The translations under genes and the position numbers were made by a program. Shown here piece after piece: positions 24,635 through 32,114 of a stretch of 64,000 bases of DNA. The stretch spans positions 17,636 to 81,635 of the forward strand of contig CAKZZL010000012.1 of NCBI GenBank assembly GCA_937884995.1, written 5' to 3'. Below the pieces are notes generated by a model. That model was given only the letters and a program-made list of their open reading frames with translations, did no database searches and was not told where the DNA came from. Source of the DNA: an uncultured Clostridia bacterium. Its GTDB lineage: Bacteria; Bacillota; Clostridia; Oscillospirales; Acutalibacteraceae. The number at the start of each line of letters is the position of its first letter. Positions within the stretch are counted from its first letter, which is position 1.

Positions 24635-25299
24635 TGGAATACAAAAGATTAACTCTTTTATGTGGCCATTACGGAAGCGGTAAAACCAATATTGCCGTAA
24701 ATATGGCTCTTGATTTAAGAAAAAAATATGATAATGTCGCAGTTGCAGACTTAGATATAGTAAACCCATATTTCAGAACCAAAGACTCAAGCAAGGAATT
24801 TGAAGAGGCGGGAATCCGACTTATCGTTTCGGAGTTTGCAAATTCAAATCTTGATATTCCTTCCCTGCCACAGGATATGTATGCATTGACTGATGATCTC
24901 CGCTTAAGAGCTGTCATCGATGTGGGCGGAGATGACAGAGGTGCGTTGGCACTTGGCCGGCTGGCTCCCAAAATCATCCAAGAGGGCAATTATGACATGC
25001 TTATGGTTATAAATAAGTTCCGACCCCTCACACCGGATGCTGAAAGTACAATCGAAGTTATGCATGAAATAGAAGGCGCAGGCGGAATAAAATTCACAGG
25101 CTTGATAAACAATTCAAATTTAAGCGACGAAACCAGCCCGCAGGATGTTTTAAAAAGCCGGGACTATGCTATGCAGGTTTCAGCCCTTTCAGGTCTTCCC
25201 ATTGTCTTGACTACCGTTAAGCAAGAGTTGTATAATATTTTGAATGGGCAAATTGATAATCTATTCCCAATGGTCTTGCAAAAGAGACCTGCAAACTGA
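24634..25299 (+). CDS. P-loop NTPase of the MinD/CobQ type
   Basis: 221 residues. Walker A is GHYGSGKTN near residue 11, followed by D-L-D-I-V-N-P-Y-F-R, which resembles the switch I region of MinD/Mrp-like ATPases, and A-V-I-D-V-G-G-D-D as Walker B. It is translationally coupled to the preceding synthetase gene and stands just before the ferredoxin-like subunit of a 2-oxoacid oxidoreductase. Related Mrp/NifH-type ATPases often help insert Fe-S clusters, so a maturation role for the oxidoreductase is plausible but not shown. Confidence 0.75.
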   Translation: MEYKRLTLLCGHYGSGKTNIAVNMALDLRKKYDNVAVADLDIVNPYFRTKDSSKEFEEAGIRLIVSEFANSNLDIPSLPQDMYALTDDLRLRAVIDVGGDDRGALALGRLAPKIIQEGNYDMLMVINKFRPLTPDAESTIEVMHEIEGAGGIKFTGLINNSNLSDETSPQDVLKSRDYAMQVSALSGLPIVLTTVKQELYNILNGQIDNLFPMVLQKRPAN

Positions 25300-25322
25300 T
25301 TTTAATTAGAGGTGATATATAC

Positions 25323-25529
25323 ATGGCAAAAGTTACATTTAAGACCGACAATTGCAAGGGCTGCGGACTTTGCATTGATGTTTGTCCGAAGAAAATTTTA
25401 CGTTTAGCCAATGACAAAATTAACAAGAAGGGCCATCATCCTGCTGAGATTTTCGACCAGGATGCATGTATTGGCTGCGCTTCCTGTGCAATTATGTGTC
25501 CTGATTGCATAATCAAAGTAGAAAGGTAA
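25323..25529 (+). CDS. 2-oxoacid:ferredoxin oxidoreductase, delta (4Fe-4S ferredoxin) subunit
   Basis: 68 residues with two 4Fe-4S motifs: C-K-G-C-G-L-C-I-D-V-C-P and C-I-G-C-A-S-C-A-I-M-C-P. Size and place, directly before alpha, beta and gamma subunit genes, identify it as the electron-transfer subunit of the complex. AGAGGTGAT precedes the ATG. Confidence 0.92.
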   Translation: MAKVTFKTDNCKGCGLCIDVCPKKILRLANDKINKKGHHPAEIFDQDACIGCASCAIMCPDCIIKVER

Positions 25530-25539
25530 GGTGTTGATA

Positions 25540-26607
25540 ATGGCAGATAAAGTTTTAATGAAAGGTAACGAAGCTATTGCGGAAGCTGCTATTATTGCAG
25601 GCTGCAGGCACTACTTTGGTTATCCTATAACCCCTCAGACAGAGGTTGCTGCATATATGGCAAAGAAAATGCCGAAAATAGGCGGCGTTTTCCTTCAGGC
25701 TGAAAGTGAAATTGCCGCAATCAATATGGTATACGGCGTTTCATCTACAGGAAAAAGAGTTATGACATCTTCTTCCAGCCCCGGAATATCACTTAAAGGC
25801 GAGGGACTTTCATATCTTGCAGGAAGTGATTTGCCGGCTCTGGTTGTAAACGTACAGCGCGGCGGCCCCGGACTTGGCGGAATTCAGCCATCACAATCTG
25901 ACTATTTCCAATCTACACGCGGCGGCGGACACGGTGACTACAGAATGATCGTTTTGGCCCCCGCTTCGGTACAGGAAATGGCAGAACTTACTGTTAAAGG
26001 CTTTGAACTTGCCGATAAATACAGAATGACAGCTATGGTTTTGGCAGACGGAACAATGGGACAGATGATGGAACCTGTTTCTCTTGACATAGAAGTTGCT
26101 CCTCAGCCTGAAAAGCCCTGGGCTACAACAGGCACAAAGCTTGAGAGAGAACATAACATAGTAAATTCTCTTTCTCTTGTTCCCGATGAACTTGAAATGC
26201 TGAACTTCAAACGCTATGAGAGATATAAAGTGATTGAAGAAAATGAAACGATGTATGAAGAATACATGGTTGACGATGCAGATATAGTTATCGCAGCATT
26301 CGGAATTGCTGCACGTGTATCCAAGAATGCCGTAAATGAAGCAAGAGTTATGGGCATCAAGGCCGGTCTTATCCGTCCTATCACATTATGGCCATTCCCG
26401 GTTGCACCTTTTGAAAAGGCTGTTGAACATGCAAAGCAGTTTATTTCTGTTGAGCTTTCAATGGGTCAGATGATAGAAGATGTTAAACTTGCAACAAAAT
26501 GCCGTGTTCCTGTTACTCTTTGCAACAGAGCAGGCGGAATGATTCCAAGCCCTGATCAGGTACTCACAGCAATTAAAGAAGCTGCAAATGAAGGAGGTAA
26601 CAAATAA
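25540..26607 (+). CDS. vorB: 2-oxoacid:ferredoxin oxidoreductase, alpha subunit (VorB/KorA-like)
   Basis: 355 residues. The N-terminal domain has G-N-E-A-I-A-E-A-A-I-I-A-G-C and YPITPQTEVAAYMA, the substrate-side motif of KorA/VorB alpha subunits, then the S-S-S-S-P-G-I-S-L and G-G-P-G-L-G blocks. With the beta subunit it forms the TPP enzyme that interconverts a 2-oxo acid plus CoA with acyl-CoA plus CO2, using ferredoxin. I start it at the ATG at 25540 (AAGGTAAGGTG before it); in-frame GTG and TTG lie just upstream. Context (Ile/Val-type T-boxes and acyl-CoA synthetases) favours branched-chain 2-oxo acids. The reaction is reversible. Confidence 0.9.
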   Translation: MADKVLMKGNEAIAEAAIIAGCRHYFGYPITPQTEVAAYMAKKMPKIGGVFLQAESEIAAINMVYGVSSTGKRVMTSSSSPGISLKGEGLSYLAGSDLPALVVNVQRGGPGLGGIQPSQSDYFQSTRGGGHGDYRMIVLAPASVQEMAELTVKGFELADKYRMTAMVLADGTMGQMMEPVSLDIEVAPQPEKPWATTGTKLEREHNIVNSLSLVPDELEMLNFKRYERYKVIEENETMYEEYMVDDADIVIAAFGIAARVSKNAVNEARVMGIKAGLIRPITLWPFPVAPFEKAVEHAKQFISVELSMGQMIEDVKLATKCRVPVTLCNRAGGMIPSPDQVLTAIKEAANEGGNK

Positions 26608-27362
26608 TGGTAGTTTTTGATAAACCGCATGCACTTATAGATGTGCCTCTGCATTACTGCCCCGGTTGTACACATGGTATCGTACATCGTCTTGTTGCCG
26701 AGGTTATTGATGAACTTGGAATAGAAGGCAGAACAATAGGTATTGCTCCTGTCGGATGTTCTGTTATGGCATACAACTACTTCAATTGTGACATGATTGA
26801 GGCTGCTCACGGAAGAGCGCCTGCAGTAGCCACCGGTGTTAAAAGATCCGACCCCGAAAACCACGTTGTTTTCACATATCAGGGAGATGGTGACCTTGCT
26901 TCAATCGGTATGGCTGAGACTGTTCATGCCGCAGCAAGAAATGAAAACATCACAATTATATTCATAAACAACGCTATATATGGAATGACAGGCGGACAAA
27001 TGGCTCCTACTTCCCTTCCCGGACAGGTTACACAGACTTCACCTTACGGAAGAGATCCCAAACTCTGTGGCTATCCGATTAAAGTTTGCGAGATGCTTTC
27101 AGAACTTGAAGGTCCTGAGTATCTTGAAAGAGTAACAGTTAACTCTGTTCCTCATATCCGTGCTGCCAAGAAGGCTATCAAGAAAGCTTTCCAAAATCAG
27201 CTCGATGGTAAAGGTTTCTCACTTATAGAAGTTATTTCATCCTGTCCTACAAACTGGGGCATGACACCTCAGGCTGCCCTTCAATGGATAGAAGATAAAA
27301 TGCTTCCATATTACCCACTTGGTGTATATAAGGACAGAAGCGCGCAAAAGGAGGCTGAATAA
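26607..27362 (+). CDS. 2-oxoacid:ferredoxin oxidoreductase, beta (TPP-binding) subunit
   Basis: 251 residues. C-P-G-C-T-H-G at the N-terminus is the cluster-proximal motif of KorB/VorA-type subunits; YQGDGDLASIGMAE with the following N-N-A-I-Y-G-M-T-G-G-Q is the thiamine diphosphate/Mg site. Its start overlaps the alpha stop (TAATG) with GGAGG just upstream, so alpha and beta are coupled. Valine versus 2-oxoglutarate specificity cannot be read from these motifs. Confidence 0.92.
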   Translation: MVVFDKPHALIDVPLHYCPGCTHGIVHRLVAEVIDELGIEGRTIGIAPVGCSVMAYNYFNCDMIEAAHGRAPAVATGVKRSDPENHVVFTYQGDGDLASIGMAETVHAAARNENITIIFINNAIYGMTGGQMAPTSLPGQVTQTSPYGRDPKLCGYPIKVCEMLSELEGPEYLERVTVNSVPHIRAAKKAIKKAFQNQLDGKGFSLIEVISSCPTNWGMTPQAALQWIEDKMLPYYPLGVYKDRSAQKEAE

Positions 27363-27363
27363 T

Positions 27364-27900
27364 ATGGCTGCTAGAGAATTCTTGTTTTCAGGTTTTGGCG
27401 GACAGGGCATTCTGTTTGCAGGTAAGTTTCTTGCATATAAAGGACTTATTGATGACAAGCAGGTAAGTTGGCTTCCTTCATATGGTCCCGAGATGCGCGG
27501 AGGTACAGCAAGCTGTTCAGTTATAGTCAGTGATGAGCCTGTTGGTTCCCCTATCGTTTCCAATCCGGATATATTGGTTGCCATGAATCTTCCTTCATTG
27601 GACAGATATGAAAAGGCAGTAAAAAAAGGCGGAATCATTTTTGCTGATTCCACACTTATAGAGCGCAAGGTAGAGCGTGATGACGTTGATGTTTATTATA
27701 TCCCTGCAACTAAACTTGCAAGCGATAATAACATGGCTACTCTTGCCAATATGATTATTGTAGGAAAAATTCTTAAAATTCTTGATGACTTTAACGAGGA
27801 CAGTGTACGCACCGCGCTTGGAAAAGTTATTCCCGCAAAACATGCTGATATGCTTGAAGTAAATATTAAGGCTATGCAGATAGGCGCAGATTGCAAATAA
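27364..27900 (+). CDS. 2-oxoacid:ferredoxin oxidoreductase, gamma subunit
   Basis: 178 residues: F-S-G-F-G-G-Q-G-I-L-F-A-G at the N-terminus, and S-Y-G-P-E-M-R-G-G-T-A-S-C-S-V, the PF01558 (POR gamma) pattern. The frame is open to 27319, but AGGAGG precedes the ATG at 27364 and the beta stop is at 27360-27362, so this start is used. Last gene of the 22.3-27.9 kb unit; two hairpins follow. Confidence 0.92.
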   Translation: MAAREFLFSGFGGQGILFAGKFLAYKGLIDDKQVSWLPSYGPEMRGGTASCSVIVSDEPVGSPIVSNPDILVAMNLPSLDRYEKAVKKGGIIFADSTLIERKVERDDVDVYYIPATKLASDNNMATLANMIIVGKILKILDDFNEDSVRTALGKVIPAKHADMLEVNIKAMQIGADCK

Positions 27901-27920
27901 AAATATACAGGAAATATATA

Positions 27921-27966
27921 AGATGCTTGGAATTGCAAAATGCTTTTCAAAGCATCTTTTTTCTTT
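27921..27966 (+). terminator. Terminator of T-box unit 3
   Basis: AGATGCTT (27921-27928) pairs with AAGCATCT (27950-27957), followed by TTTTTTCTTTC. Confidence 0.75.
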
Positions 27967-28019
27967 CACTTTTCATATAACAAAACATATTTCCACATGT
28001 TTCATAAAAATAAAAGTTA

Positions 28020-28048
28020 AACATCTGTTTTAGAAACAGGTGTTTTTC
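28020..28048. terminator. Second hairpin terminator between convergent genes
   Basis: AACATCTGTTT (28020-28030) pairs with AAACAGGTGTT (28034-28044), 11 pairs with one G-T and a 3-nt loop, then TTT-C-T. A back-up terminator; the A-rich left flank may let it serve the minus-strand gene too. Confidence 0.65.
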
Positions 28049-28087
28049 TATTTTTTTGCATTTTCCCTCGAATATATAAGCATCGAC

Positions 28088-28708
28088 TCAGACGTTTTCG
28101 GAAGGCGTATCTAATTCATGGACCTCACTTGCTTCAACCTCAATAACCTCGGGAACTCCCAATTTTTTGGCTTCCTTTAAGCATTTTGCAAAGAATACAG
28201 CTGCCACTATATCACAAATGGCTGAAAGTATAAGTTCCACCCCTATAACAGTCATAAAGGTCTTTACGGTATCAAAAGGATTTACCAAAGCTATAAAGCC
28301 CATTACTAAAACAGCGATGCCCATAATTAATGGGAAGATGGGATGTGTAAAGCTGAAGTGTCTGAGATCAAGGGCATATTGGAATTGCAGTATACCGGAA
28401 ATAATAATGGTAAAAGCAAGAATATATCCCGAAATATTTATGATTACATCAGGTTTTGAAATTAAAAATATACCTAAGATAATTGCAATAAGTCCCAATG
28501 CAAAAGAGTTTCTCTGACGACCGATAAAGTGTCTGCCCACAAAGTAGATAACTGTTTCTATAATTCCCAAAAGAAGTATTGCAATGGCAATTGCCCTTCC
28601 TACTACATCGGCAGCCATATCCGGTTTAATGACAAAAAAGAGTCCGAAAACGAAATAGATTGCTGCGAGACTGACAGTCTGGCGTATGCTTGTTTTAAGA
28701 AAATCCAT
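28088..28708 (-). CDS. DUF308/HdeD family membrane protein
   Basis: 206 residues with six membrane segments arranged as three repeated pairs, each carrying a G-x-x-L/I-x-G-x-x motif, as in HdeD/DUF308 proteins (in E. coli HdeD is linked to acid resistance). The C-terminal ~25 residues are acidic and soluble. AGGAGGG lies seven bases before the ATG. It is transcribed alone, between the oxidoreductase unit and a dehydrogenase gene. Function in this organism is not clear. Confidence 0.82.
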   Translation of the reverse strand: MDFLKTSIRQTVSLAAIYFVFGLFFVIKPDMAADVVGRAIAIAILLLGIIETVIYFVGRHFIGRQRNSFALGLIAIILGIFLISKPDVIINISGYILAFTIIISGILQFQYALDLRHFSFTHPIFPLIMGIAVLVMGFIALVNPFDTVKTFMTVIGVELILSAICDIVAAVFFAKCLKEAKKLGVPEVIEVEASEVHELDTPSENV

Positions 28709-28867
28709 AATTTTCCCTCCTGTTTAACATATGAATATGCTTTAATTATACCTTCTTTATATGTCATATGCAATAGCGTGCCAAATCTTGAAAAAATTTT
28801 CCCCGTGAGCGTGTACAAAAGTCAGAGTAAATGTGATAGAATAAAAAAAGAAATGGAGAGTGAACAG

Positions 28868-29899
28868 ATGATACGAATAGCTTTCTTTGATACAAAAACC
28901 TATGACAGGGATTCCTTTGAGAGACTTGAAAGCCAAGATGTGAAATTTAAGTTTTTTGAAACAAAACTCAGTGAAGATACCGCGGAACTTGCAAAGGGTT
29001 TTGACGGGGTATGTGTATTTGTTAATGATGACGTAAATGAAAATGTTATAGCTAAGTTATATGAGTATAACGTAAAATTCATAGTTCTTCGCTGCGCCGG
29101 ATATAACAATGTAGATGTGAAAGCCGCCTTCGGCAAGATCCACATCTTCAGAGTCCCTGCTTATTCTCCCTATGCCGTAGCAGAACATACCATGGCTCTC
29201 CTATTGACTTCTGTCAGAAGAATTCATAAGGCATATATACGTTCAAGAGACTTCAATTTTTCTTTAAACGGGCTTACCGGATTTGATCTTCACGGCAAAA
29301 CTATCGGTGTCATAGGGACCGGAAAAATTGGCAGAGTATTTATAGATATCTGCAAGGGCTTCGGAATGAAGATATTGGCCTATGATCCTTTTCCCATGGA
29401 TATAGAAGGGGTGAAATTCACTGACCTTGATGAGATATTCAGAAAAAGTGATATCATTTCACTTCACTGTCCTTTAACAGATGACACCAGGCATATAATA
29501 GGATTTGACAGCTTGCCGAAGCTTAAAAAAGGTGTAATGATTCTTAATACTTCAAGAGGCGGACTTATTGATGCAGAGGCGTTGCTTCAGGGTATAAAAG
29601 AGAGAATAATAGGCGGTGCTTGTCTTGATGTTTACGAAGAGGAAGCAGATATCTTCTTTACCGACAACTCAGGACACATTCTGGGGGACGATGTGCTTGC
29701 AAGGCTCATTTCCATGCCCAACGTAATTGTTACATCCCATCAGGCATTTTTAACACATGATGCACTGGACAACATAGCTAAAACCACATTGCAGAACATA
29801 CTTGATTTTGCTGCCGGTAAAGATAATGATAATGAGGTTTGTTATCATTGTGAAAACTTTGATAAATGCAAAAGTGAAAAAAAGAAAAAATGTTTTTAA
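28868..29899 (+). CDS. D-2-hydroxyacid dehydrogenase (D-lactate dehydrogenase-like) with Cys-rich tail
   Basis: 343 residues. It opens MIRIAFFDTKTYDRDSF like LdhA-type enzymes, has the NAD site G-V-I-G-T-G-K-I-G-R near residue 150, the catalytic Arg in N-T-S-R-G-G-L-I-D and the catalytic His in T-S-H-Q-A-F-L-T. It reduces a 2-oxo acid such as pyruvate with NADH. The last ~20 residues add an unusual tail with C-Y-H-C, a further Cys, and a terminal C-F. GGAGAG precedes the ATG at 28868; an ATG at 28853 is less well placed. A branched 2-oxo acid substrate is possible given the neighbours. Confidence 0.88.
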   Translation: MIRIAFFDTKTYDRDSFERLESQDVKFKFFETKLSEDTAELAKGFDGVCVFVNDDVNENVIAKLYEYNVKFIVLRCAGYNNVDVKAAFGKIHIFRVPAYSPYAVAEHTMALLLTSVRRIHKAYIRSRDFNFSLNGLTGFDLHGKTIGVIGTGKIGRVFIDICKGFGMKILAYDPFPMDIEGVKFTDLDEIFRKSDIISLHCPLTDDTRHIIGFDSLPKLKKGVMILNTSRGGLIDAEALLQGIKERIIGGACLDVYEEEADIFFTDNSGHILGDDVLARLISMPNVIVTSHQAFLTHDALDNIAKTTLQNILDFAAGKDNDNEVCYHCENFDKCKSEKKKKCF

Positions 29900-29905
29900 T
29901 AATGT

Positions 29906-29936
29906 GAACCTCTCGTGCTCAAGTCGCGAGAGGTTC
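29906..29936 (+). terminator. Hairpin after the dehydrogenase gene
   Basis: GAACCTCTCG (29906-29915) pairs with CGAGAGGTTC (29927-29936). The downstream tail (TAATTTCT) is only weakly T-rich. Confidence 0.6.
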
Positions 29937-29940
29937 TAAT

Positions 29941-30192
29941 TTCTACAGACTTTATTCAAATTTTGTTATTTTATATCGCTTTTCTCTTAATATATTAAAG
30001 AAAAAGGATTAATTATACGAAGCTATGCTTTAGATTGGTGTGCTGTCAGCAGATTTCATCAATATATTTGAAATGTATATTGTCAAAAACTATATAAGTC
30101 AATTATATAAATTATATATATTCAAGGGCTTTTAAAAATATAATGCTAGAAGATGAAATGTAGGCTTAGCGGCCGATTTTTTATAAAAAGTC
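29941..30192. other. AT-rich intergenic region without a recognisable gene
   Basis: About 250 bases, very AT-rich (runs such as AATTATATAAATTATATATA in pieces), with no supported ORF, tRNA or riboswitch. It ends at the promoter/operator of the histidine operon. Confidence 0.6.
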
Positions 30193-30225
30193 TTGACTTT
30201 ACCACTTTATCGTGGTAAAGTGGTA
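30193..30225 (+). promoter_or_regulatory. Promoter and nested palindromic operator of the histidine operon
   Basis: TTGACT (30193-30198), 17 bp, TAAAGT (30216-30221). Two interlocked inverted repeats cover spacer and -10: TTTACCAC (30198-30205) with GTGGTAAA (30212-30219), and ACCACTTTA (30201-30209) with TAAAGTGGT (30216-30224). Binding of a dimeric repressor here would block RNA polymerase. The first gene downstream encodes a TrpR/YerC-type regulator, the natural candidate. Confidence 0.75.
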
Positions 30226-30252
30226 GCAAACTAAAGTAAAAGAGGAAGAATT

Positions 30253-30552
30253 ATGTCCAATATTCGTAATGATTCAACGACAAAGTTATTTGAAACTATC
30301 AGGAATTTGAGCACGGTTGATGAATGCTATGCTTTTTTTGAAGACTTATGCACAATCAAGGAAATTCAGGATATGACACAGAGATTCGAAACAGTTATGT
30401 TGCTTGATAAGGGCATGAGTTATCAGCAAATAGCTGACACCGTCGGAGTAAGCACTGCTACTATCAGTAGAGTTAACAGGTGTCTTGAATATGGTGCAGG
30501 CGGATACCGCAATGCGCTTGATAAAATTGCAAGTGAGGATAAAAAATTATGA
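30253..30552 (+). CDS. YerC/YecD-type TrpR family regulator (probable HisR)
   Basis: 99 residues, the usual length. The TrpR-like helix-turn-helix is in the second half (Q-D-M-T-Q-R-F-E-T-V-M-L-L, then M-S-Y-Q-Q-I-A-D-T-V-G-V-S-T-A-T-I-S-R). YerC-type proteins have been linked to control of histidine genes in Gram-positive bacteria. Here it is the first gene of the histidine operon, overlaps hisZG by four bases (ATGA), and has a strong palindrome over its promoter, so an autoregulated histidine repressor is the best reading. AGAGGAAG precedes the ATG. Confidence 0.9.
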   Translation: MSNIRNDSTTKLFETIRNLSTVDECYAFFEDLCTIKEIQDMTQRFETVMLLDKGMSYQQIADTVGVSTATISRVNRCLEYGAGGYRNALDKIASEDKKL

Positions 30553-32114
30553 ATATAAGTGATGCTGTTTTACAATCAAATGAAAAAATTGTTCTCTCTT
30601 TACGTGAGCTTTATTCAAAATACGGTTATGTGCCATACCGGATGAGCAAGTTTGAAGAGTATGACCTTTATGCAAAAAACAAGGATTTCCTTGTTTCCGA
30701 TAATGTCATAACCTTTACTGACACAAGCGGCAAATTAATGGCATTAAAGCCCGATGTCACCCTTTCTATCATAAAGAACAGTCCAGATGACAGATCAGAT
30801 CTTCGAAAAGTCTTTTATAACGAGAATGTATACAGAGTTTCAAAGGGCACAAACAGCTTTAAGGAAATAATGCAATCCGGTATTGAATGTATCGGAGACA
30901 TTAAGGACGATGATATTTGCAGCGTTCTTAATATGGCTGCAGAAGCATTATCGACTTTATCTGATAGTTATATTCTTTCTCTTTCCAATCTTGATATATT
31001 AAATTCACTTATATCAAAACTTGACTTGTCTTCCGGACAGATAAAAAAGATATATAAGGCGATAGAAGAAAAAAACATACCTGAAATTTCGACTCTTTGC
31101 AATGGATCAAGAGAAGCAGAGAAAATAAAGAAACTTCTCTCCGTTTATGGAAAAGCAGCCGATGTCTTAACTGAACTCGATTCGATTCTGGCTGACGAGG
31201 ATGCATATGGAAATTTCAGAGAGATACTCTCGGAACTTGCCGAAGGAACTTATGCAAATGACATTTATCTTGATTTCTCGGTTATAGATGACGTTAATTA
31301 TTATAACGGGATTGTCTTTAAGGGATTCTTAAAGAATGTATCTTCTGCGGTTATTTCAGGCGGTCAATATGATAATCTGATGAAGAAAATGAAACGCAGG
31401 TCCAAAGCCATCGGATTTGCGGTTTATACAGACCTTCTGGAACGCATGGATGAAGATGATGAGCCTAAAAGCGTCAATGACGAATATATCAATATAGCGC
31501 TCCCTAAAGGAAGGCTCGGTGAAAAGGTATATGATATTTTTGCAAAAGCAGGATATGAGTGTCCTTCCCTTCTTGAGCCTAACAGAAAGTTGATTTTTGA
31601 AAATACTCAAAACAAGGTCAGATATTTCTGGGTTAAGCCTTCAGATGTCGCAATTTATGTTGAACGCGGCGCTGCTGATATAGGTGTTGTGGGTAAAGAT
31701 ATATTACTTGAATACGAACCTGACCTTTATGAACTTCTTGACCTGAAACTCGGAAAATGCAAGATGGCAGTTGCAGGGCCCAAAGACTTTAAGGACAATC
31801 TGTCAAACACATTGATTGTAGCAACTAAATTTTCAAATATAGCCCAGTCATATTATCGTTCCCAAGGCAGAGATATCGATATAATTCACCTCAATGGTTC
31901 AATAGAAATTGCTCCTATCCTGGGCCTTTCGGACGTAATCGTTGATATTGTGGAAACCGGCACAACATTAAGAGAAAACAATCTTGATGTAATTGAAGAT
32001 ATCGTTCCCATAAGTGCCCGTCTGATTGCAAATAAATCAGCGTTCAAATTCAAGAGTCAAAAAATTAATGAGATTTCAGATAATCTTTCAAAATTTGTGG
32101 AGGAGAGCAAATGA
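30549..32114 (+). CDS. HisZ-HisG fusion: ATP phosphoribosyltransferase regulatory and catalytic parts
   Basis: 521 residues. Residues ~1-305 are HisZ, the histidyl-tRNA synthetase-like regulatory subunit (K-P-D-V-T-L-S-I, R-K-V-F-Y-N-E-N-V-Y-R, V-I-S-G-G-Q-Y-D-N-L, ending A-I-G-F-A-V). Residues ~312-521 are short-form HisG (I-A-L-P-K-G-R-L-G, A-D-I-G-V-V-G-K-D, and the PRPP-binding segment D-I-V-E-T-G-T-T-L-R). Short HisG normally needs a separate HisZ; here both are one chain with no stop or frameshift between them. It catalyses the first step of histidine synthesis, ATP + PRPP, and is normally feedback-inhibited by histidine through HisZ. Confidence 0.92.
   Translation: MNISDAVLQSNEKIVLSLRELYSKYGYVPYRMSKFEEYDLYAKNKDFLVSDNVITFTDTSGKLMALKPDVTLSIIKNSPDDRSDLRKVFYNENVYRVSKGTNSFKEIMQSGIECIGDIKDDDICSVLNMAAEALSTLSDSYILSLSNLDILNSLISKLDLSSGQIKKIYKAIEEKNIPEISTLCNGSREAEKIKKLLSVYGKAADVLTELDSILADEDAYGNFREILSELAEGTYANDIYLDFSVIDDVNYYNGIVFKGFLKNVSSAVISGGQYDNLMKKMKRRSKAIGFAVYTDLLERMDEDDEPKSVNDEYINIALPKGRLGEKVYDIFAKAGYECPSLLEPNRKLIFENTQNKVRYFWVKPSDVAIYVERGAADIGVVGKDILLEYEPDLYELLDLKLGKCKMAVAGPKDFKDNLSNTLIVATKFSNIAQSYYRSQGRDIDIIHLNGSIEIAPILGLSDVIVDIVETGTTLRENNLDVIEDIVPISARLIANKSAFKFKSQKINEISDNLSKFVEESK

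Noticed and set aside
14358..27900. Plain Stickland-type amino acid degradation operon
   Set aside because: The oxidoreductase and synthetases could run that way, but T-box control turns genes on in amino acid starvation, which does not suit breakdown. Kept only as an alternative.
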